Positions 10,439 to 18,883 of a DNA stretch of 64,000 nucleotides are shown here, piece after piece. The notes beneath the pieces were generated by a model that saw only the letters and a list, made by a program, of their open reading frames with translations, had not been told where the DNA came from and made no database searches. The stretch is from the NCBI RefSeq assembly GCF_024448895.1, contig NZ_JAMOIC010000012.1:1-64000 (forward strand), given 5' to 3'. The position numbers and the translations under genes are program-made. Position 1 is the stretch's first letter. Each line of letters opens with the position of its first letter. Source of the DNA: Stutzerimonas stutzeri. GTDB lineage: Bacteria > Pseudomonadota > Gammaproteobacteria > Pseudomonadales > Pseudomonadaceae.

Positions 10439-10444
10439 ATTATA
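10439..10444 (-). promoter_or_regulatory. -10 element immediately upstream of mrcB
   Basis: A perfect TATAAT on the minus strand with only GCGCCGCC between it and the mrcB ATG. Initiation seven bases past the -10 would put the transcript start one or two bases from the ATG. No good -35 is visible at 16-18 nt. Confidence 0.45.
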
Positions 10445-10586
10445 CGCACTTTGATTTGCGCCGAAGACGGCCTCTTGGCGGTTTGCAGGCCTACCATGGA
10501 TGGACATAATGGTGCGCTTTCTGACTGTGTGAACTGCCTCCCGAAGTGCTCACACACCCGTCCAACAAAATCCACAAGGAAAGACC

Positions 10587-12149
10587 GTGAGCCAAGCACT
10601 GATCGCCGCACTGCAGAATCCGGCCCTATACCCCCACCCGGTCGACGGATTCAGGATCATCGAGACCCACATCTCCTGGGTCATCCTAACCGGCACCCAC
10701 GCGTACAAAATGAAGAAGCCTGTGAATTTCGGCTTTCTCGACTTCACTGATCTGTCGGCTCGAAAGCATTTCTGCGAGGAAGAGCTGCGGTTGAATCAAC
10801 GCATGGCGCCGGACCTGTACCTCAAGGTTCTCCCTGTGACCGGCAGTGTCGAAGCGCCTAAGATTGATGGTCAGGGGGAGGCGATCGAATACCTGCTGCA
10901 GATGCGCGAATTCCCGCAGACTCAGCTTATGGCCGAAGTGCAGGCGCGCGGCGAACTGACTGACGCACATATCGACGCCCTCGCCGAGCAGATCGCGCAA
11001 TTTCATCTGAGCATCCCACAGGTTCCCGCCGGTCACGCCTTGAACAGCGCTGAAGCGATAGTCGCGCCGATGCGGCAGAACTTCGAACAGATTCAGCCTC
11101 TGCTCACCGAGCAAGCGGACCTGCAGCAACTCGATGCCTTGATCGACTGGACCGAAACCAGCATTGCTCGCCTTCACCCCCTGCTCGAACAACGCAGCCA
11201 GCAAGGGTTCATTCGCGAGTGCCATGGCGATCTGCATCTGGGGAACGCCACCATTATCGAAGACAAGGTGGTGCTGTTCGATTGCATCGAATTCAACGAG
11301 CCCTTCCGCCTGATCGACATCGCATCTGATGCTGCATTTGTGGCGATGGACCTTGAAGATCGCGGCCTGAAGTGTCAGGCCCGACGCTTCATCAACGGCT
11401 GGCTCGAGCGTACTGGCGACTACTCCTCGCTCGAACTGCTCAATCTATACAAGGCCTATCGGGCTTTGGTCCGCGCCAAGGTCAGCCTGTTCCGGCTGCA
11501 CCAGGAAGAAGATGCCGTACAGCGCCGGGTCATCCTTCGCCAGTACCGCAGTTATGCCAATCTGGCCGAAAGCTACAGTGCAATTCCGTCCCGCTTTCTT
11601 GCAATAACTCACGGCGTATCGGCGGTCGGCAAGAGCCAGGTAGCCCTGCGCCTGGTAGAAGCACTGGGCGCCATTCGCCTTCGCTCGGATGTCGAACGCA
11701 AGCGGCTCCACGGCGAACAATCCGCAACGCTCTCCAGCGAGGTCGATGCGGGCATCTACAGCGCTGAAGCAGGCGAGACCACATACCAGCGGTTGCATGC
11801 GATCGCCATGACCGCGCTCGGCGCTGGTTTCTCCGTAGTAATCGACGCAACATACCTCAAGCACCATTATCGCCAAGCTGCGTGGCAAGTCGCTGAGTCG
11901 ACCGGCGTTCCCTTCATTATCCTCAGCTGTGAAGCCCCTGAAGCCGTGATCGAGCAGTGGCTAGCCCAACGTCAGGCAAGTGGCGGCGACCCTTCCGACG
12001 CAACAATGGAAGTGATAAAGGCTCAACAACGATCGCGCGAGCCACTCAGCGACAGCGAAAAGTTGCTCAACCGACAGATAGCTACACCTGACGCAGACAG
12101 CCTCGACGGCCTGGTAAGCGCGATTCGCCAGCGCCTTCCGGGGCTCTGA
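10587..12149 (+). CDS. Fusion of an aminoglycoside phosphotransferase-like kinase domain and a P-loop kinase domain
   Basis: A 520-residue cytoplasmic protein. The N-terminal 330 residues resemble the APH/choline-kinase fold: the catalytic loop CHGDLHLGN and the following VLFDCIEFN supply the Brenner-type Asp/Asn residues. The C-terminus has a Walker A GVSAVGKS (about residue 343) and an AAA_33/zeta-toxin-like nucleotide kinase pattern (Walker-B-like SVVIDATYL). Such fusions are widespread in proteobacteria but I know of no assigned substrate, and resistance should not be assumed. The GTG start has AAGGAAAG five bases upstream. A 9-bp inverted repeat follows the stop. Confidence 0.85.
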   Translation: MSQALIAALQNPALYPHPVDGFRIIETHISWVILTGTHAYKMKKPVNFGFLDFTDLSARKHFCEEELRLNQRMAPDLYLKVLPVTGSVEAPKIDGQGEAIEYLLQMREFPQTQLMAEVQARGELTDAHIDALAEQIAQFHLSIPQVPAGHALNSAEAIVAPMRQNFEQIQPLLTEQADLQQLDALIDWTETSIARLHPLLEQRSQQGFIRECHGDLHLGNATIIEDKVVLFDCIEFNEPFRLIDIASDAAFVAMDLEDRGLKCQARRFINGWLERTGDYSSLELLNLYKAYRALVRAKVSLFRLHQEEDAVQRRVILRQYRSYANLAESYSAIPSRFLAITHGVSAVGKSQVALRLVEALGAIRLRSDVERKRLHGEQSATLSSEVDAGIYSAEAGETTYQRLHAIAMTALGAGFSVVIDATYLKHHYRQAAWQVAESTGVPFIILSCEAPEAVIEQWLAQRQASGGDPSDATMEVIKAQQRSREPLSDSEKLLNRQIATPDADSLDGLVSAIRQRLPGL

Positions 12150-12152
12150 TGG

Positions 12153-12191
12153 AGCGCCACCACGTCCCCAAATAGAGGCGGAGGTGGCGCT
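12153..12191. repeat. Inverted repeat after the kinase-fusion gene
   Basis: Arms AGCGCCACC (12153-12161) and GGTGGCGCT (12183-12191) are perfectly complementary and separated by 21 nt. It begins four bases after the stop of the upstream gene and has no T-tract. It may stabilise a 3' end or act as a weak terminator. Confidence 0.4.
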
Positions 12192-12307
12192 ATTCGGACA
12201 CCGTCGAGAGCAGAACTCGGAGGTGCTTCTATACTTGGAATGGTCTGTCAGCGGAAATCGACCATGCCACGCCTCGTTCTGCCGTTTCTTACTGTCGGCC
12301 ACACGCC

Positions 12308-13057
12308 ATGAGCGTGAGTGCCCTCTTCTCGATTCGCTCTGACGATTACGCTCAGTTCCGCCCAACCTATCCGGACGGTCTATTCGAGTGGTTAGCTGAA
12401 CACTGTTCGGCGACGCGCTGCGTGCTTGATGTCGGTGCTGGAACCGGCCAGGCGAGTCTTCCTTTATCGACGCGGTTCGAGTTGGTGGTGGCATGCGACG
12501 CTAGCCCAGACCAATTATCAGGTGGCTCGGACTGGGCAACCGTGCAGCGATTCGCCGCAATGGCGGACAAGCTGCCGCTACGCGGTGAAGTCGCCGATCT
12601 GATGGTTGTAGCGCAGGCGTTGCACTGGTTCGCCACCCCGGACTTCTTCAGCGAAACGAAAAGAGTCCTCAAGCCTGATGGCCTGTTCTGCGCCTGGTGC
12701 TACAGCTTGCTCCGTATCGACCCTGAGATTGACGCTCTGATCGATCGTCTGCATGGCGATGTCCTTGCCGGCTACTGGCCTTCAGGCCGTGCCAGCGTCG
12801 ACATGGGTTATCTCGACATCAAGCCTCCGTTCCAGACGATCGAGCTCCCCGCGTTCGCTATTGAAGCCCAATGGGACCTTGGTCAGTTGATGGGCTACTT
12901 TCGTACATGGTCTGCGGTGAAGCGCTGGCATCAAATACATGCCCGGGATCCGCTGAATCAGATCGCAGCTGAGCTCTCAGAGCTGTGGGGCAATCCGGAG
13001 CATGGCCGACTGGTTCGCTGGCCGCTTCACTTCATTGCCGGTTATCCCGGCCGTTAG
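12308..13057 (+). CDS. Class I SAM-dependent methyltransferase
   Basis: A 249-residue protein of the methyltransferase type 11 family. The SAM-binding motif I is VLDVGAGTGQASLPL (about 38-52), the following acidic residue is in VVACDASPDQL, and motif IV-like VVAQALHWFATPDFF and post-motif RVLKPDGLFCAW are present. The small molecule methylated cannot be read from the sequence. The ribosome-binding site is weak, and a GTG two codons downstream is an alternative start. Its stop codon lies within the TAGGAG of the following gene. Confidence 0.85.
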   Translation: MSVSALFSIRSDDYAQFRPTYPDGLFEWLAEHCSATRCVLDVGAGTGQASLPLSTRFELVVACDASPDQLSGGSDWATVQRFAAMADKLPLRGEVADLMVVAQALHWFATPDFFSETKRVLKPDGLFCAWCYSLLRIDPEIDALIDRLHGDVLAGYWPSGRASVDMGYLDIKPPFQTIELPAFAIEAQWDLGQLMGYFRTWSAVKRWHQIHARDPLNQIAAELSELWGNPEHGRLVRWPLHFIAGYPGR

Positions 13058-13065
13058 GAGCAATC

Positions 13066-13338
13066 ATGAACGACGAGCTGCTGACGTTGAGAAATCTCGG
13101 CAAGACATCCGCGCAATGGCTGCACGCATCGGGCATCCATACGGCCGACGACCTTAGGCGGCTCGGCGCGGTAAGCGCTTATCAAGCCGTAAAGTCACGA
13201 GGGTTCAGTGCGTCGCGCGTCCTGCTGTATGCGATAGAAGGCGCACTGCGCGACATCAATTGGAAGGAGCTTCCTGACACCCTGAAGACCGAGCTCAACC
13301 AGCACTTGGCAGGTTGCGACTATCGAGACAAGAGCTAG
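13066..13338 (+). CDS. TfoX C-terminal domain protein
   Basis: A 90-residue protein made only of the TfoX/Sxy C-terminal domain (LRNLGKTSAQWLHASGIHTADDLRRLGAV in part), a helix-hairpin-helix-like fold without the N-terminal TfoX domain. The ATG is chosen because TAGGAG lies six bases before it; a longer in-frame ORF overlaps the methyltransferase gene. It is eight bases downstream of that gene and likely cotranscribed. Full-length TfoX proteins act in competence regulation; nothing here shows that this stand-alone domain does. Confidence 0.8.
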   Translation: MNDELLTLRNLGKTSAQWLHASGIHTADDLRRLGAVSAYQAVKSRGFSASRVLLYAIEGALRDINWKELPDTLKTELNQHLAGCDYRDKS

Positions 13339-13443
13339 CTCACAACCTCCGATCGGCGAGATTTACTCCAGCCGAGCGCAGCCTTAATGTGAGCACGCGC
13401 ATCGCTCCACCTTTGTGAGCCTGCTTGTCCAAGGATTGCAGTC

Positions 13444-14241
13444 ATGTATTTACTCGGGGAACAACCGGCCTATGCCGAGCAATTGATCAATCGCCTGCAG
13501 GGTATCCCCGCGCAATTGCTAGAAGGCCTTGCACCTTCGGCGGCACCTATCGAACTGAAGGGCTCCGACGATCTGGCGGAGGATCTGCCCGAGCAGCACC
13601 TGTTCATCATCGAGAGCGGGCTGCTGCACGCGTTGGTTGATGACCGGCCTCTTTTCTATATGCAGGAAGGGGATCTCCTGGGGTTGCGCCAGGGAATCGA
13701 GCTGCCGCTGTGCCGCTATCGCAGCGATGAGTCAATTCGCGTGGTTCCATACTCCAGAAGCATGGTGTTTCAGCATATCCATGCGGATCCGCGCAAGCAG
13801 GAACTCTTCACCCAGTATTTGATTGGCCAGACTGCGCTGCTCTCCGACGCATTGGCGCGGATCAAACAACCCGAGATCCACCCAACCACGGGCTTCCAGC
13901 ATTTTGCGGCTGGCGATGAGCTCATCCGTCAGGGCGACGATGCTGACAACGTGTTCATCATTATCGAAGGCCATGCCGAAGCGCTCGTAGACGGCCAAAA
14001 GGTCGGCGATGTTCAGCGTGACGAGATTTTCGGCGCCATGGCCGTGTTCACCCAGGAGAAGCGGAGCGCCACTGTCGTCGCCACGGCGCCCTGTACCGTC
14101 ATGCTGATTCCCAAAGATCAATTCCTCGGCCTGATGCAAAGTAATCCGAAGATCGCTCACAGCCTGATCGAAAGCATGGCTCGACGTATCGACCTGTTGA
14201 ACAAGGAAGTGACCAAGCTCCGGCTACCCCTTTCCGCGTGA
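13444..14241 (+). CDS. cbpA: CbpA-like cyclic-nucleotide-binding protein
   Basis: A 265-residue protein with a C-terminal cNMP-binding domain (about 140-250): FAAGDELIRQGDDADNVF, then phosphate-binding cassette region GDVQRDEIFGAMAVFTQ and EKRSATV. The N-terminal half (1-120) looks like a second, degenerate cupin-like cNMP fold (LFIIESGLLHALV, MQEGDLLGLR) lacking a clear cassette. There is no DNA-binding domain, unlike CRP or Vfr. It is followed directly by the prrF locus, as is the cAMP-binding protein CbpA of P. aeruginosa, which is the basis of the name. AAGGA lies eight bases before the ATG. Confidence 0.78.
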   Translation: MYLLGEQPAYAEQLINRLQGIPAQLLEGLAPSAAPIELKGSDDLAEDLPEQHLFIIESGLLHALVDDRPLFYMQEGDLLGLRQGIELPLCRYRSDESIRVVPYSRSMVFQHIHADPRKQELFTQYLIGQTALLSDALARIKQPEIHPTTGFQHFAAGDELIRQGDDADNVFIIIEGHAEALVDGQKVGDVQRDEIFGAMAVFTQEKRSATVVATAPCTVMLIPKDQFLGLMQSNPKIAHSLIESMARRIDLLNKEVTKLRLPLSA

Positions 14242-14286
14242 GCTAAAGCCGTTAAAACCAGTCTGGATCTTTTTTCAAATCAGCCG

Positions 14287-14314
14287 TTGACTAACGAATG
14301 AGAATTGTTATTAT
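14287..14314 (+). promoter_or_regulatory. prrF promoter
   Basis: TTGACT (14287-14292) and TATTAT (14309-14314) are separated by 16 nt, and start near 14321 fits the 5' end of the sRNA. The Fur box covers the spacer and -10. Confidence 0.7.
14299..14313 (+). promoter_or_regulatory. Fur box over the prrF promoter
   Basis: TGAGAATTGTTATTA matches the 7-1-7 Fur consensus TGATAATnATTATCA at 11 of 14 informative positions and overlaps the -10. Iron-loaded Fur would block transcription, so the sRNA should be made in iron starvation. Confidence 0.75.
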
Positions 14315-14320
14315 TAGCAC

Positions 14321-14432
14321 CACTGGTCGCGAGATCAGTTGGTAAGCTGGAAGACCAGGCAGTCGGACTTTCAGGTTATCTCCTCATCAGGCTAATCACG
14401 GTTTTGACCCGGCTCTTGCCGGGTCTTTTTTT
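14321..14432 (+). ncRNA. prrF: PrrF iron-responsive small RNA
   Basis: About 112 nt between the Fur-controlled promoter and an intrinsic terminator. The body is recognisably PrrF: CTGGTCGCGAGATCAG at the 5' end, a GGTAAGCTGGAAGACC stem-loop, and the single-stranded pairing core TCTCCTCATCAGGCTAATCA, followed by the terminator. Established role of PrrF in pseudomonads: with Hfq it represses non-essential iron-containing proteins such as SodB, aconitase and succinate dehydrogenase when iron is low. Only one copy is present here, directly after the cbpA-like gene, whereas P. aeruginosa carries prrF1 and prrF2 in tandem. Confidence 0.9.
14406..14432 (+). terminator. Intrinsic terminator of prrF
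   Basis: GACCCGGC (14406-14413), loop TCTT, GCCGGGTC (14418-14425), then a run of eight T. A textbook Rho-independent terminator that also supplies the Hfq-binding U-tail. Confidence 0.93.
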
Positions 14433-14471
14433 GCCCATGAAAAAGTCATCCGACACTCTGTTGGCGCAACC

Positions 14472-15356
14472 TCATTTGCTCTGCTCGCGAAACGCGGCGC
14501 AATGGTCTTGCTGGTGTTGGGCAGGGGTAAACCACACATAATCGGCCTGCGACGCCTGTAGCATCTCACCGACTTCAGCGAGTATCAGTATCTTGGTGCC
14601 CGCCTCACGGCCTCTGTTCGCCAAATGCAGAGGCACACCTAGATCACGCCGGACATGAAACGCGCCGGCGAGCAAGACCGCAGGCTTGAGTGCGGCATCC
14701 AGTTGCTCAGCCATTCTACGATCACGCTGCTGTTGCACAGCCAGCATGGCCGGTAATTGCGCCTCGGGAAGCATGCCGCAGTGAGATATCCGAATCTGTT
14801 CCATCAACGGCTCCTGGACGGCAGTCCTGGCCGCCGCACCTTTCAATTCGGGAACGCTTCGATAGATGCTCATGATTTCATCGCGGTCAAGATTCGCCGA
14901 CAGCAATGAATACGGTTGCGCCAGCGCGTACTCAACCACTGGCCTGTAGAGCTCCCACACCCACCCCTTTTGCCATTCCAGATCAGCGGGCAAATCGCTT
15001 GGCCAGCGCCCACCTTTGATTGACATCTGAACCTGCTGCACCTGCATCTGCTGATCAGGATTGAGCATCTCCATCAGCAAACTCCCTTGCTCACGGCGCT
15101 GCGCCAGCGCCTGGAGCAGCCATAACTGCAGGGCATGATGATCCGGGTTGTCGTGACGCTCACCAATGAGTAGCCGGTCAGCATCAGCCAAATCATCGAC
15201 AAGGTGTTTAACCGGAATTCGCTCACCGCTTCGTAAATCGACGATCGATCCCAGATCAGCGTGATCTCGCCCATCCGGGCTCTGCCAGGGCGGTAACGGC
15301 GGCGTCGAATGACAAGCGGCGAGCAGGATCGTGATAATGAACATGAGTAATCGCAC
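14472..15356 (-). CDS. ChaN family haem/iron-regulated lipoprotein (PhuW-like)
   Basis: A 294-residue outer-membrane-type lipoprotein: MRLLMFIITILLAAC carries lipobox LLAAC at residue 15. The ChaN fold is shown by LLIGERHDNPDHHALQLWLLQAL (about 60-82) and the C-terminal AVLLAGAFHVRRDLGVP, whose histidines and tyrosines bind haem in characterised homologues. ChaN proteins are associated with haem uptake. In P. aeruginosa the gene after prrF, phuW, is of this type. It is convergent with prrF, whose terminator lies 40 bases away. Confidence 0.8.
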   Translation of the reverse strand: MRLLMFIITILLAACHSTPPLPPWQSPDGRDHADLGSIVDLRSGERIPVKHLVDDLADADRLLIGERHDNPDHHALQLWLLQALAQRREQGSLLMEMLNPDQQMQVQQVQMSIKGGRWPSDLPADLEWQKGWVWELYRPVVEYALAQPYSLLSANLDRDEIMSIYRSVPELKGAAARTAVQEPLMEQIRISHCGMLPEAQLPAMLAVQQQRDRRMAEQLDAALKPAVLLAGAFHVRRDLGVPLHLANRGREAGTKILILAEVGEMLQASQADYVWFTPAQHQQDHCAAFREQSK

Positions 15357-15567
15357 CAGAAGCTCCTCGACCTACCTTGAGCGCATGATGATCCGCCTGA
15401 GGGCCTGATGGATCAACACAGTAGGCCCGCAATCGAAACAGGTGACAGTGCCTAGCTACAAGGGCGCTGGGTGCCCTTGCAAAGGCGAGCAACGGGCTTG
15501 AGTGAAGTAAATAATGTCGCAGCCATCTGTGGCGCTAGGAAACCGCACCTGGATTGAGGAAGGTCAG

Positions 15568-15891
15568 ATGATTCGATTGTGCAACTCAAACGAGGTGGGT
15601 GAAGGCCAGAGCAAGGGATTTGAATCAGGCGGGACGCAAATACTGACAGTACGCAAAGATGGCAAGCTGTACGTCTATCTGAATCGGTGCCCGCACCGGG
15701 GCATTGCGCTGGAGTGGTTGCCGGATCAATTTCTCGACAGCAGCGGCTGTCTTATCCAATGCGCAACACACGGCGCGCTATTTCTTATCGAAAGCGGTGA
15801 ATGCGTCGCCGGCCCCTGCGCTGGCGACTTTCTACAAGAGCTGCCGAGCATAGAGCGCGACGGCATCATCTGGTTGCAAAAGCTCGATTAG
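15568..15891 (+). CDS. Small Rieske [2Fe-2S] protein
   Basis: A 107-residue soluble protein that is essentially one Rieske domain, with ligands CPHRG (C-x-H) and CATHG (C-x2-H) holding a two-iron two-sulfur cluster. Such small proteins resemble ferredoxin components of dioxygenases or NirD, but no oxygenase partner lies nearby, so the electron partner is unknown. The ATG was chosen for GAGGAAGG seven bases upstream; an in-frame start at 15514 would add 18 unsupported residues. It precedes dsbD by 71 nt. Confidence 0.85.
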   Translation: MIRLCNSNEVGEGQSKGFESGGTQILTVRKDGKLYVYLNRCPHRGIALEWLPDQFLDSSGCLIQCATHGALFLIESGECVAGPCAGDFLQELPSIERDGIIWLQKLD

Positions 15892-15962
15892 TGCGACGTT
15901 GCGACCGGGCGACGATTTGCCTCCTTGGGTATCATGCGGCCACTGCTATTTGTGAGATGACC

Positions 15963-17741
15963 ATGCGCCGTTTGCTGAGTCTGCTAATTCTGCTCTTTAC
16001 CCTTCCCGCTGCCGCGGGGTTGTTCGACAGCCGTCCCAGCTCTGCGCTAGGCGGATTGAACAATTCTGCTGACTTTCTGCCGGTCCGTGAGGCGTTTCGC
16101 CTGGCCGTAATGGATACGACGCCGGAGCAGGTCACACTGCGATTCGTCGCTGCGGAGGGGTACTACCTCTACCGTCACCGCTTCCAGTTCAAAACCAGCG
16201 GCGCCGATGTGGTACTCGCAGAGGCCAAGCTCCCTGCAGGCGAACAGAAGACCGACGACTACTTCGGCGAAGTGGAGGTCTATTACGGCATCCTCGACGT
16301 CGAACTGCCGGTACAGAATCCAGACGCTCAGCCCTTCACACTGCAGGTCACCTACCAGGGCTGTGCCGACAAGGGCCTCTGCTATCCACCTGAAACCGAA
16401 ACATTCGATATCGGCGGCGCACCGGCCTCCGCAGCTACTGCAACTTCCCCCCAGAGCGCGGCTGGAGAAAACAGCTCGCTCTCTTGGCGTTCAGTTGCCC
16501 TCTTCTTCCTTGCTGGGCTGGGCCTGACATTCACTCCCTGCGTTTTGCCCATGCTGCCAATTCTGTCAGGCGTCGTGCTTCGCGGGCAGATTGGCGGTAC
16601 GCGCAGTTTCCTGCTGTCGCTTGCCTATGTGCTACCGATGGCTGGCGGCTTCGCCTTGCTGGGCGCGCTCATGGGCGTATTTGGCGCTGAGTTGAATCTG
16701 CAGGCACGTCTTCAGTCTCCGTGGGTGCTAGTGCCTTTCGCCTTGTTTTTCGTTGCCTTCGCCATGGCTATGTTCGGCCTGTTCGAACTGCGACTGCCTC
16801 AAGCAATGGGCTATCGCCTGGAACGCATTGCTGGCAGGGCCAAAGGCGGTTCGTTCATGGGCGCGGCACTGCTGGGCACCGTTTCCAGCCTGCTTGTGTC
16901 CCCCTGCGTTTCAGCGCCGCTTGCAGGCGCACTGCTCTATATAAGCGCAAGCGGAGATGCCCTGGGCGGGGGCCTGAAGCTGTTTGCACTCGGCCTCGGG
17001 ATGGGTACGCCGCTGGTTCTGTTCGCCGTCGGCGGAGGTGCGCTACTGCCCAAAAGCGGCCCCTGGATGGTCGCTGTACGCAATGTTTTCGGCGTCATGC
17101 TGCTAGCAGTGGCCGTCTGGATGCTCGAACGTGTCCTGGCAGGACCGCTGGCGCTGGCGCTGTGGGGCTTGCTCGCCGCTGGCACGGCACTGTTTCTTGG
17201 CACGCTGGAATTCGACCAGAAGACGGCACGACAGAAACTGGCGCAGCTACTCGGCCTCGCATTACTGGTTTATGCGCTTGCAGCATGGGTCGGCGCGTTA
17301 CAGGGTGGCTCCGATCCGTTGCGCCCGCTGCCTCGCTCAGCTCAAGTCAATGGCGATGCGAGCAGCGTAGCCGAGGACTGGCATACGGTATCCACGCCCG
17401 CTGAGCTCGAACGGCAACTTAGCGCGGCTCGGGCTGCAGGCGAGCCACTCATGCTCGACTGGTATGCCGACTGGTGCATCAGCTGCAAAGTGATCGAACG
17501 TGAAGTTTTTGCCGCTCCGGCTGTTGCACCTCGGCTTGCCGATTACCGCTTGATTCGCTTCGACATCACTGAAAGCAACGCCGAACAACGCGCGCTTCTC
17601 GATCACTACAAGCTTTTTGGGCCGCCCGCGGTGCTGTTTTTCGATCGCGCCGGCCAGGAGATGGCCGAGATCCGGGTCGTCGGAGAAATAGATGCAAGAC
17701 AGTTCGGTGAGCGTCTGGACCGTGCCGACTCATTTTTGTAG
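15963..17741 (+). CDS. dsbD: Thiol:disulfide interchange protein DsbD
   Basis: A 592-residue inner-membrane reductase that carries electrons from cytoplasmic thioredoxin to periplasmic DsbC/DsbE-type proteins. Domains: signal peptide (1-19), periplasmic alpha domain with a Cys pair in YQGCADKGLCYPP (about 125-140), an eight-TM beta domain with essential cysteines in TFTPCVLPMLP and VSPCVSAPLAG, and a C-terminal thioredoxin-like gamma domain with WCISCK (about residue 505). Either ATG 15957 or 15963 could start it; the second directly precedes the signal peptide. Confidence 0.93.
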   Translation: MRRLLSLLILLFTLPAAAGLFDSRPSSALGGLNNSADFLPVREAFRLAVMDTTPEQVTLRFVAAEGYYLYRHRFQFKTSGADVVLAEAKLPAGEQKTDDYFGEVEVYYGILDVELPVQNPDAQPFTLQVTYQGCADKGLCYPPETETFDIGGAPASAATATSPQSAAGENSSLSWRSVALFFLAGLGLTFTPCVLPMLPILSGVVLRGQIGGTRSFLLSLAYVLPMAGGFALLGALMGVFGAELNLQARLQSPWVLVPFALFFVAFAMAMFGLFELRLPQAMGYRLERIAGRAKGGSFMGAALLGTVSSLLVSPCVSAPLAGALLYISASGDALGGGLKLFALGLGMGTPLVLFAVGGGALLPKSGPWMVAVRNVFGVMLLAVAVWMLERVLAGPLALALWGLLAAGTALFLGTLEFDQKTARQKLAQLLGLALLVYALAAWVGALQGGSDPLRPLPRSAQVNGDASSVAEDWHTVSTPAELERQLSAARAAGEPLMLDWYADWCISCKVIEREVFAAPAVAPRLADYRLIRFDITESNAEQRALLDHYKLFGPPAVLFFDRAGQEMAEIRVVGEIDARQFGERLDRADSFL

Positions 17742-17893
17742 ATCATTCCCTGTCGCAATCTCCAGTCATAATGTCGACATTTACGCCGATTAATACATGA
17801 CTGGACAGTCAGCCCCTGCTTCGGGCATAGTTTTTCCCCTCACCGACCGGCCGCCCTGCGGACGCCGTCCGGATAGAACAACAAGGAATACTC

Positions 17894-18337
17894 ATGTCGA
17901 CGTTTCTGGTCCTTCACGGCCCGAATCTCAATTTGCTCGGCACTCGCGAGCCGGGCGTCTATGGCGCAGTCACGCTGGCCCAGATCAATCAGGATCTGGA
18001 GCAGCGAGCGCGTGATGCCGGCCATCACTTGTTGCACCTGCAGTCCAACGCCGAGTACGAATTGATCGAACGCATCCATGCGGCACGCAGCGAAGGCGTG
18101 GACTTCATTCTGATCAATCCGGCCGCATTTACACATACCAGTGTCGCGCTACGTGACGCGCTGCTGGCAGTGAGCATCCCATTCATCGAAGTGCATCTTT
18201 CAAACGTGCACAAGCGTGAACCTTTCCGCCATCACTCCTACTTTTCAGATGTCGCGGTAGGGGTGATCTGCGGCCTTGGCGCCAGCGGCTATCGCCTGGC
18301 ATTGGAGGCCGCCCTGGAACAACTCGCTGCTTCCTGA
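17894..18337 (+). CDS. aroQ: 3-Dehydroquinate dehydratase, type II
   Basis: A 147-residue enzyme of the shikimate pathway dehydrating 3-dehydroquinate to 3-dehydroshikimate. [17 protein letters not shown] (N-terminal loop with the catalytic Arg and Tyr), [17 protein letters not shown] and [17 protein letters not shown] match the dodecameric type II family. AAGGA lies six bases before the ATG. It sits 73 nt ahead of accB, the usual pseudomonad order. Confidence 0.95.
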   Translation: MSTFLVLHGPNLNLLGTREPGVYGAVTLAQINQDLEQRARDAGHHLLHLQSNAEYELIERIHAARSEGVDFILINPAAFTHTSVALRDALLAVSIPFIEVHLSNVHKREPFRHHSYFSDVAVGVICGLGASGYRLALEAALEQLAAS

Positions 18338-18410
18338 CAGGACCGCGCGATACGCGCCCCGCCTGGAATGAGCAGTAATCCCTTTGAACTTACGTGGGAG
18401 TCACCGCTTC

Positions 18411-18866
18411 ATGGATATTCGCAAAGTCAAGAAACTGATCGAACTGCTGGAAGAGTCCGGTATCGACGAACTTGAAATTCACGAAGGTGAAGAGTCCGTC
18501 CGCATCAGCCGTCACAGCAAGCAGGTTGCAATGCAGCAACCTTATTATGCTCAGGCGCCCATGCCCGCTCCTGCAGCTGCTCCCGCCGCCGCACCGGCCG
18601 CTGATGCTGCACCTGCGCAGCCCAAGCTCAACGGCACCGTAGTCCGCTCGCCGATGGTCGGCACTTTCTACCGTGCCTCGTCACCGGAAGCTGCGAACTT
18701 CGTCGAAGTGGGGCAGAGCGTCAAGAAAGGCGACATCCTGTGCATCGTTGAAGCGATGAAGATGATGAACCACATTGAAGCCGAAACCAGCGGCACCATC
18801 GAATCCATCCTGGTGGAGAATGGTCAGCCGGTCGAATACGACCAGCCGCTGTTCACCATCGTTTGA
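18411..18866 (+). CDS. accB: Biotin carboxyl carrier protein of acetyl-CoA carboxylase
   Basis: A 151-residue carrier that holds biotin for the first step of fatty acid synthesis. The N-terminal [18 protein letters not shown] helix region, an Ala/Pro-rich flexible hinge (about 45-70), and the biotinyl domain (75-151) with the modified lysine in EAMKM are visible. The ATG at 18411 matches the conserved start; the nine extra codons upstream are not conserved. It is 17 nt ahead of accC, forming the standard accBC operon. Confidence 0.97.
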   Translation: MDIRKVKKLIELLEESGIDELEIHEGEESVRISRHSKQVAMQQPYYAQAPMPAPAAAPAAAPAADAAPAQPKLNGTVVRSPMVGTFYRASSPEAANFVEVGQSVKKGDILCIVEAMKMMNHIEAETSGTIESILVENGQPVEYDQPLFTIV

Positions 18867-18883
18867 ACCGCGGAGAGCCAGCG

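Noticed and set aside
18540-18625. Low-complexity Ala/Pro repeat as a possible tandem repeat element
   Set aside because: It is the normal flexible hinge of AccB.
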